This document shows positions 54,201 to 62,000 of a stretch of 62,000 nucleotides of DNA, piece after piece. The stretch's first letter is position 1, and each line of letters starts with the position of its first letter. The notes under the pieces were generated by a model. That model was not told the origin of the DNA. It ran no database searches and was given only the letters and a program-made list of their open reading frames with translations. A program made the translations under genes and the position numbers. Source of the stretch: Cristatella mucedo (Eukaryota; Bryozoa; Phylactolaemata; Cristatellidae); contig WPIO01000002.1 in assembly GCA_009760855.2 (NCBI GenBank), positions 11,570,001 to 11,632,000 of the forward strand. Direction: 5' to 3'.

Positions 54201-57200
54201 TTACCGAGCTAGGCACTAATCTACTGAATCTTCGAAACTTGCTAATAAGTTCCAGTATGGTTTTAGAGCTAATCGCTTTACAGAGTGAGCCTTTCATCGG
54301 GTGTATAACGACCTCCTACTTACTAATTCAAACTTAGGTTGAGTCTCTCTGCTTGCTTTGCTCGAGGTTTCGGAAGCTTTTAATATCATCGACCATCAAG
54401 TCCTTTTTGAACGCCTTTCATCTCGCCTGGGCATCACTTCCACTGCATTGCAATGGTTCAGGTCCTATCTCAGTGGGAGGCTCCAGAGTATAGATGTGAA
54501 TAGAAAAAGATCATCCGAGGAACCTCCGAAATTAGGGGTAAGTAACTAAGGGCTCTGTATTTGGTTCAGTTCTTTTCATGGTATGTACTCTCCCTCATGC
54601 CGATGTGATTGCCAGGCACAACCTAGGCTTTCACTTCTATGCAGATGGCACGCAGCTATACCTAAGCTTTGAGCCCTCCCAGCCCTCCTGCACGTTAAAT
54701 TCTCTTAACACCCTTGCTGCATGTAATGTTGATATTCACACATGGATAGCAGCAACATTTCTTAAATTAGGTGATGATAAAAGCAATTTGTTGGTAAAGG
54801 GAAAACCATGTCAGATTCAGAAATTGGGAAGATTATAGCTCGCAATCGGCTCTCCCAGCCTATGTCCTGTTGAATCAGTACGAAATCTAGGCATTCTATT
54901 CCAAAGTGACCTTTCATTAGACGACCAAACCACCTCCACAGTCAAGTCTGAGTAATTTCAGCTACATGGCACTGCTAAAATTTGGGCTTGCTTAAGCAAA
55001 AGTATCACATCTAAATTGGTCCTCGAATGTGTGAAATCTCGTCTTGACTTATGTTTCTCACTGCTAGCTGGTCTGCCGGCCTGTGGAATCGGGCACTCAC
55101 AACTCGTGCAAAGTTCTGCAGGTAGGCTTGTCTGTCGTGAGAGTCACAGTTTCCACATCACACTTGTTTCTCGCCGACCTGCACTGGCTCCCAGTCAAGA
55201 AACGCACCGATTTCAAAGTTTTGTCACTCACTTCTAGGTCTCTTAATTCTTTGGCTCGAGCCTACCTATCAGATCTACTCTCCCACTAGGCTAGCCATCG
55301 TACCACTAAATATCCGGAACCTAATCGCTTACCTTTACCTCGTACTAACCTCAAATCCTGTAGACACCATGCGTGTAGTTCGTGTGCCCCAAAAGCCTCG
55401 AAGTCACTTCCGATTAGCCTCACGACATTCTGTGACTTGACCATTTTAAGAAATAAACTAAAAATGCATCCATCTATTATAAGATTTGGTGGGTCTATGT
55501 GAAACCTCCTTTACATGCTCATGCATGCAGACACAATGCATGCTGCCATTAATCATATTTGCATGCTGACCGTGTGAATGTCACCCTAACCATTTTATTC
55601 TTTTTGTCGTTTATCATTCTACTGCTAACCATTCGATAGCGCTTCCTTTGCTGCTAATGTAAAGTGCCAAGAAATAGATCGAGCTCTGAGGGTGCTACAT
55701 CAAATGTATTATTATTATCATTTTTATCCAAACTAAACGTTTTTTCTGACCTGCACACTGAGTATTGTCGCCTTTACGTGTAAATTTTGAGGTGGGCAGT
55801 TGAAGCTCCAGTTTCTGCCAGTGCGAATAGCTCCGTTTTAGCTGCATCTGTCGCAACAGCGACAGTGACAAGTAGGTACAGGGTTTGTCGTGGATTAGTG
55901 CACTGATCCACCGCGTTACCCAATGGCTCGAGGACTCGAATGCCATTCACGGTCTCCCACATGGATGGACACGCGGATCTCAGATTTGCAAGATAAAAAC
56001 AGGCAGCCTTCTGAGCTAAGACAAGTTGATGGAAGTCCTGCAGGCGATTTTTGCCTAAACGTGCAATGTCCTGCAATTAATACATTTTTCCATTAGGAAC
56101 TCGGCTGTGTTTTTCATTTAAGAAACTGCCTCCAGTCCAGATGGAAAAATAATGTTAAGATTACCTGAAGCTCTTTTAAATGAAGTGTAATGATCGAATA
56201 TTCATCAAGCGATGCTTCTTGATGCATGGCTATTTAAATAAGTGATGCCCGAATTTTACGAATGTATTAGGACCGCTTCTCTTAGTCTGTAAAATAGTGA
56301 AATAATAAAGCGCAATTGAAAATGCAATATGTATTTGGATATGAAATTCTAACTAAGTGCAAACAGGCTAAACCCGTAGCATTGCTCAGCCCGACAGAGT
56401 CTTTTTCTGCTGCCTTTGGCTATCAGCCGGAGTGGTAACCCAACATATGCGCAAGCCCAAAAAGGCCCCGAAAGGCGAGCCGACAATTAGTGCGAAACGG
56501 AATAAGTGCGCAAGTCACAAGCCCGCCGAAAATTCTAAAACGGTATGGAAAAATGATTACATTATATTTTCTGTCAACAGAAAAAGTTGAACTATGAATG
56601 AATAATTTCAAATGTTTCTTTTTGCGTTTAATTTTCCGAGTTTACGGTATACTTTTTTGCCTACCTGTTGCATTTTAGGCCAACCGTTAAAACTAATACA
56701 TACAGAGTTATCAAAATTTAAATTGTAAGGACTTGTATTGTTACTATTTTAAAACAGCAATCGAATCCTTACTGCAAACCAAAAGTTTCCATACCATTGT
56801 TACTTCCACACCAGTCCTACCAAGCATTTTCTTTTATTTTTAGTGTAGTTATAATTGATTTGGAACACGGATAGCCAGTTAAATCAAATAAATCATTTTT
56901 ACAAAAAAATCGTATTTGGGAATTTTTCTTGCGCTCACATTTGTCGGGGTTGCTATAAATGGGCACGTTTATCGGTGCACCTTTGTTAAGGCACAACCAC
57001 AGCATTCCAAAGGATTCGCATGGCTACCTTTCTTACAAAGCATATGCTAATTGCACGATTTTCGCAATAAATCCATGAGAATCACGTTTTACGATCGCGG
57101 AGCTTTATTTAAAAACAAGCCCGGAAGCTTTGTGCAAGTTCGTTTGCAGCAAAGCCCTTGTCTGCTGGCGTGTACAATCTACGGATTCCTTGATGTGCCG

Positions 57201-60080
57201 CCTTTTCGGCAGCGTGAAGGGCCCAGAAAGAGATTTCGTCCACTCACGGCGCTAATTAACCGCTTTTCGACCAATATCGCTTTAGGTAATTTATTCCGCG
57301 CGTATAGGTGTTCAATATCCTCGATGAAGCAGTTTCGGGCTATTCTGCAGGTTCTCAAAGAGAGAAGCCAACTAATTATAATAGTTCTGACTAAAGAATT
57401 CCTAAGGTTTGGAAAGAAACTAAAGCTCTCTGGCCACTGCAGCTATGCTTAAGTGGCTGCAGATAAGCTGATCAGTGACAATAACAAGAACAATAGTTTG
57501 CTGGTATGAGCACATACACCAGAACTAACACTGACGAAGCATGTCCTTCGGGTAAAGGTGGGTTTAATTTCGTTCTACATGTCTCGGACTTAGTGGATGC
57601 CTGAATGCTAGTCGGTATAGTTCCAGCGTTTAGGTTCAATTTATCTGAAGCCACAATCTCCAGGTTTAAGGTATGTACTGTAAGGTAAGGTATGCACTGG
57701 TAAATACGTACTGCTAAACGAGCAGACTCAGAGAGGCTGGTTTAGCGAGAGGAAGCCCAACAATTGAGCACTTTAGCTAGGTAAGCTAGAGCGAGCAAAT
57801 TGGGGGGACCTGAAGGTTTGTGAATGAATCTTAAAGTCAATTAATTGCAGGCGCTGAGAAAGGATGTAGTGTGATAGTTACCAGATTTACAAAAGCAAGA
57901 ATAGAAAACCAAGTTTTACGCCATCTGCATCCTTTAGCACTGGCAGAAAAACCGGCAATGATAGGGGTCTAAGTGCACACGAGACGCTTCACCGCACCCA
58001 ACGGGCGGAAAATCTTCTTCTCATTTAGGAATTTATGTAAGCAACGAGCGATCTAGTCTTTCCATTCCCGGATGAGATACCATCCGAACAGATGGCAATT
58101 TGACTTCTGGGTAATGCAGAGTATATCGCGACCTTTACTGGCTCGGGTGAATCCAATGGAGCGGCCGTCGAGTGAGTCCGTCTATTAAAACGGGCGTCGG
58201 ACTAGTGCCGAGCTGCAGGGGCATGCACTGCACAAAGTGCACAAAGTCGATGCACGTGTCTGGAGCCCAAGTGACGCCCTGCGCTGCAGCGACGGCCTGC
58301 GAGTAGAACCTCTGAGCGTGACTACCACGTGGTCTAGCAGAGACGGCGAGCAGCTCGACATAGGCCGAAATCTTCCGAGTGAGGCAAGTTGGCGCCTAGA
58401 TATTTACAAGAGAGAAATACGCAGACTATCTGTTAGACGACCTGGCTGTAAGACTCAACATGGCTACCATTGCGAACGATACACGATAAGAGCAAGGTAG
58501 CCAGCGACTCACTATGTGTAAGTGGGAGGTAGCAAATACAGACTTGGACTGTACCTATGGCTGGTTGATCAGTCGTTCACAAAGACCTAAGCTATATTAG
58601 GCTTACTGAATTTCTGGCAGCATACTCGTGGGTACTAATCGTAGAGTGAAACAATTATTGACCGCTCGCTAGAGTGGATTTATTTATATTTATCTCCGGC
58701 TGTTTGAGAGTAGTTTCTTAGGCATAGTACTAGAATCAGGTCTACGGATTTTATGGGTGAATTAATCGGGGCTAAGACAACATAGCCGTTCACAGGAGCC
58801 TAAAATGGTATAGATTTGGTGGAATTTCGGAAATAGTACGCTCATCTCTCCCGGCAGCACGTGGCTTTTTCTTGCTTTTTAGTTGGCGCGGCAGCACGGG
58901 AAAGTAGCCAATTCGCTGAATAGCTGAAGCTGCAGTGCGGCGGGACCCAGTTCCCTCGTTGTATTTGCAGCTGTAGGTGAAGTCTGGATTAATGAAAATT
59001 CTGCAGGGTGCCAGATTTACTGGTCAATTTTAATATACTGTACTCGCGTCTGTATGTGATTTTACCATAGCAGGGGAACTTTAGGGCTATCTGGCTTTCG
59101 TTGCGTCGATTTACAACTCATTGTCACTGCGTGTGTCCGTAAAACGGCTGCCACATGTGTTCCTTAAACTCTCGGCCACTTACTTCATAAAGAGCAACAG
59201 ACACCTTGAGAAATTTCTGGGCTCTAGACTACTAGTGATGTGCCTTACCAGGAGTGCAGGTCCAATCCACGCCCCCCCCCGAGCGGAAGGCGTACGTAAA
59301 AAGTATTCACTATGTTGCTGCATCAAATAATTGCGTGCTAATGAGCAGCAGGTAATGATGACTTTGCCGTATCAAATAGGAATCCAAATGTCCTAAGCGC
59401 ATTGAGTAAAATAGAATGAATGGCTAGGCGGAATGCGAAGTGACTAAGTTGTTGGTCACTTGCATTGCTATACAAGTTGCTAATTAGGCCTCGAGAACAA
59501 TTCAATGTCCTCTGGACTCATCGGAAATTGCAGCGAACGTTGTTCAATGCTTGAACAGTTGCTATGATGTGAATTTTTGTATTTATCCACAATTGGCTCC
59601 AATTTTGGCGATTTTAATCGAATACCGAAAGCCATCATCCGATAAGATTAAGATTGTCGATGCTTTTCACGTGAGCAAGCACTCAATTTTTCTTAGCCGC
59701 TTATCAACTAGCTGCAGAATCTTGCTCCAGAGCCTTGCAAATTGGGGCCGATCCAATAAGAAAAATTGGTGAAACACGGATGCCACGTACCTTGAGCACG
59801 CTCATCGTCCACGATCGACCAGGACTCAGTAGCCACACTCTTCTCGTCGCCGCTAGAAGGCTGCAAACGACAGAAAGATGGCACGGCCAGCACGAGGTGA
59901 GGAGTGCACGAGCTAGCTCGGCCATCACACAGCCCGCAAGTTTACAGAATGACCAACCTGATAAAACGGTTTTGTTCTGCTGTAGAATACCACTCCAAAT
60001 ATAGCCACGAGTACAAAAATTATCCAACGAATCGTTTTCTGGTGACTCTCCGTTACTAAAACACGATTAGAATAGGTCAC
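51237..60080 (-). CDS. Type II transmembrane C-type lectin, copy B (5 exons, start lost)
   Basis: Coding exons on the minus strand: 60080-59958, 59860-59791, 52643-52611, 52408-52184 and 51469-51237. Exon lengths, phases and splice dinucleotides are identical to copy A (684 nt total), and the whole frame is open to the TAG. The anchor is WIIFVLVAIFGVVFY after a tail with HQKTIRW. The lectin domain shows AEGFC, FWIGARS, WFWSCG, an intact EPN in EPNRRNEFC, FCVYLW, WNNQQC and MYFICE. EPN is the classical mannose-type signature, but WND is WNN. The position of the copy A start codon reads GTG, the codon TAA lies in frame a few codons upstream (60,098-60,096), and no other in-frame ATG precedes the anchor. 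The N-terminus is therefore either supplied by an unseen exon or broken. An alternative acceptor for exon 4 at 52,498 would add a short DEFTA-type repeat. The first intron has a LINE-B and about 3 kb of other inserted DNA. Confidence 0.8.
52422..52490 (-). repeat. 15-bp repeat (pentapeptide DEFTA-like) before lectin B exon 4
   Basis: Four units of 15 bp with the pattern GA(T/C)GA(A/G)TT(T/C)(A/G)C(T/C)GCC on the minus strand, in frame with exon 4 (DEFAADKFTAAEFTADEFTA). Copy A has two to three units with an indel that shifts the frame and a TAA after them. It may be intronic, or the start of exon 4 if the upstream acceptor is used. Confidence 0.7.
54180..55725 (+). mobile_element. LINE-B, longest copy, in lectin B intron
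   Basis: The plus strand encodes, from about 54,340, SLLALLEVSEAFNIIDHQVL (motif A region, catalytic Asp replaced by Glu), ALQWFRSYLSGRLQSI, then FHFYADGTQLYLSF (YADD changed to YADG), SRLDLCFSLLAGLP, DLHWLPVKKRTDFKVL, RTNLKSC and a long 3' UTR ending in (ATT)n. Several frame changes show it is dead. Copy A lacks it (about 23,640-23,720). Confidence 0.88.
55754..56065 (-). CDS. Candidate exon of unknown gene
   Basis: The minus strand has an acceptor-like tgtattaattgcag at about 56,066, then an open frame to TAA at 55,782. It reads DIARLGKNRLQDFHQLVLAQ, KAACFYLANLRSACPSMW, ETVNGIRVLEPLGNAVDQ and an Ala/Val-rich segment. A GT donor-like gggtaacg occurs after EPLG. The composition is more gene-like than the AT-rich surroundings. 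It lies in the copy B-specific insert, so it may be a captured piece of another gene. No family is recognised. Confidence 0.3.
56100..58795. other. Copy B-specific insert, no gene recognised
   Basis: About 2.7 kb absent from copy A. Open frames are at 57,051-57,452 (plus, 133 codons, starting with a non-ATG codon; includes GPRKRFRPLTALINRF) and a G+C-richer part at 58,150-58,500 open on both strands (minus: VTWAPDTCIDFVHFVQCMPL). No domain or mobile-element signature was found. Confidence 0.35.
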
Positions 60081-61849
60081 TTCAAGAAAGGATGCTTAGA
60101 GCACAGCACATTTCTCCAGCTCAGGGTCAATTGGAATGCTACGTGCTGTTCTGCTGCAATAATCGATGCCACTAGACTATGGATTTTCGCGAGCGTTTCT
60201 TTGTGCCCACCGATTTGCACACGTTTGCTATCCTCACGCTGCAGAGACAATTGAGGGTCAATCAGGAGTCAAGTTTTGGTTCTGTAGCTAGAGCTGTCGC
60301 AGCACAGCTGTGAGAGACGTAATAATGGGAGAGCAAGGAGAAACTTGTTCGTTTGAGAGCAGTCAGCATTCAAGACTGGCTGGTTATCGTGGCATCGTAT
60401 TACAAGATTTAAACAGTAGAGCTCCCATTTGCTCTCTATTTGGTTCCAAGCAGAAGACCAGACTATCTGAAGGATCACTAGATCTGATAAAGATATTGAT
60501 AGGCACGCTGTGAATGGTTCACGTGATGGACCTCGCAAGTATCACATGATTCAGTTGGCTGCCTTGATATGGTCTTTGGTCTAAAGCAGTTTTTTATCCT
60601 CCAGTAATCATACAATACTGTTTGTTTGTTTATTCTTCGGACTTAGGAGTGTAGCACAAAAGGCTCCTAACTTTTTATCGGAGTAGTGAAAAATTGCAGC
60701 AATAACATTTTAAGTGAAGAGTTCTAGCTCGTGTTCTAGGTATGCTAGAGCAGAAATGTGTGTCAAGTCGTCCTCTGTACCTACACCTTACTAGCTAGTT
60801 TATAATCTTCGTTATTTTCTTCTGAAATTTCGCTTCACCGTAGAGAGACTAGGTCACTGGACAGTTTACTTATGTGAGCTTTCCGTCAAAGAGCTAAATA
60901 GGAAATTTCAATGCGAATCATAAAAATTGAGTCCAATTTGAAACGTTAAATATTCAAAAATCATATTAAAAACCTCAAGAATAAAAGAATTTAGAAACTT
61001 GAGCAAACTGGGTGTATAGACTGAGCACTGGTCCTAGAATTTCGCCAAAACAGAAATTCTGTCAGTAAGTGTTTTAAAAACATCCTTCTTGCTTTTGGCT
61101 ATCGAGCGAACTATCACTCTCTGCCAGCTGCAGTAATTTTCCGAAAATTGAAGTTCTTACTAGCGTGACGTGCAGAAAATGGGACAACTTAAGGTTTTTA
61201 ACAGGCGAAGTCTTGAAAACTTATAAAACTTTTTCAACGATCAAATATTTGTTTATGGTACCTTTCAAAAGACAAACATGCAAGAGACGGGATCGGGAGT
61301 TCTGAAGAATTCCACGTAAAATAAAAAATGACCACACAAACCATTCCTAACCCGGATGTGAACGGGAAGCAAAATACCGACAAAAAGAAACATTTGCAGA
61401 TATTAGCATTATATTCGACTTGTATCCCAATATTTTTAATATTGGTAGATTGAAATGCGTGCTTGTGACTTTCAAAAACCTTAATTTTCAGTGTATCCTT
61501 GAGCCTTTTAAAGTCAATAACATAGCTATTAATTCAAGTACCAGAGTCAAAGTTAACATTCTGCTAGGTTAACTCAGCCCCACAATTATTTCTGATTTCG
61601 CTAAAGTAGGCTTTAATTTACACGTCCATGATTGCAAAAAAATATATATAGTATACATATATAGTATATTTCACAGCACATTTCTTTGTTGTCTGACCGT
61701 AGCGCCTAGGAATCATGTGCCGGTGGACGTATTAGCGCTTAATGCCGGCCATCCATATGGCAGGCTCCGCTGGGCCAGCCAGCCCTCTTGGCTTTCTCTC
61801 GGGAAACGGAGCGGGCTGAGACGAAGCTTTACTTAAATTTCGTCACGAA

Positions 61850-62000
61850 CGACATACCCTGACTTTAACACATTTAAAAATAAACTAAAAACGCATCTAC
61901 TTATCGCAGTATATTGTGGGTCCATGTGATTCGTCTTTTACTTGTTTATGCGTGCTGACACTGTGCATGCTTCCACTAACCATATTTCCATGCTGACCCT
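61850..62000 (+). mobile_element. LINE-B 3' UTR, cut by window end
   Basis: Matches 55,425-55,570: taaaaataaactaaaaacgc, tgtgggtccatgtgattcgt, gtgctgacactgtgcatgct and catatttccatgctgaccc. It begins where similarity to copy A stops. Confidence 0.8.

Larger units (their letters stand above)
45560..61795. repeat. Segmental duplication, copy B
   Basis: Direct, colinear counterpart of 11,860-27,290. It differs by a long inverted repeat instead of a GA run, a CpG-rich insert (46,560-48,135), a single unit of the internally duplicated block, absence of the copy A LINE-A insertions, and a 4.6-kb insert (about 54,160-58,795) that includes a LINE-B. Confidence 0.85.

Overview
This window is from a metazoan (eukaryotic) nuclear genome. 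Evidence for that is interrupted genes with GT-AG introns, a polyadenylation signal, many degenerate L2/CR1-like LINE copies, tRNA-derived SINEs with A and B boxes, a decayed hAT transposon and long (CA), (GA) and (AT) microsatellites. The exact species cannot be read from the sequence. An invertebrate with an L2/CR1-rich genome is the best guess.

The core of the window is an old direct duplication of about 15-16 kb. Copy A lies at roughly 11,860-27,290 and copy B at roughly 45,560-61,795. Each copy carries, on the minus strand, the same five-exon gene for a type II transmembrane C-type lectin. The model has a short basic tail and membrane anchor, a 70-nt stalk exon, a 33-nt microexon, and a lectin domain split over 225-nt and 233-nt exons. 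All five exons have the same lengths in both copies and add up to 684 nt (227 codons plus stop). Copy A has the start ATG but its sugar-binding EPN motif has become EPS. Copy B keeps EPN but has GTG where the start ATG should be.

The two copies have been reshaped independently. Copy A gained three LINE-A insertions, SINEs (one nested inside a LINE) and an internal tandem duplication. Copy B gained a LINE-B insertion with about 3 kb of other DNA, a CpG-rich insert of about 1.6 kb and a long inverted repeat. The sister copy shows the uninterrupted site for several of these insertions.

Layout: 1-11,860 holds microsatellites, LINE-A, LINE-B and LINE-C fragments, one LINE-A with a twin-priming-like inversion, and a possible third, strongly diverged relic of the duplicated segment near 5 kb. 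Copy A follows. The interval 27,290-45,560 holds a second, weaker repeated block (about 28-31 kb against 37.7-41.5 kb), a rearranged LINE-B, a ZMYM1/hAT-like transposase relic with SINEs inserted in it, several LINE-B copies, three minisatellites and a coiled-coil exon of unknown identity. Copy B follows, and the window ends inside another LINE-B.

No rRNA gene, intact tRNA gene or CRISPR array was seen. Gene models come from reading splice sites and frames by eye; no transcript data or database search was available.
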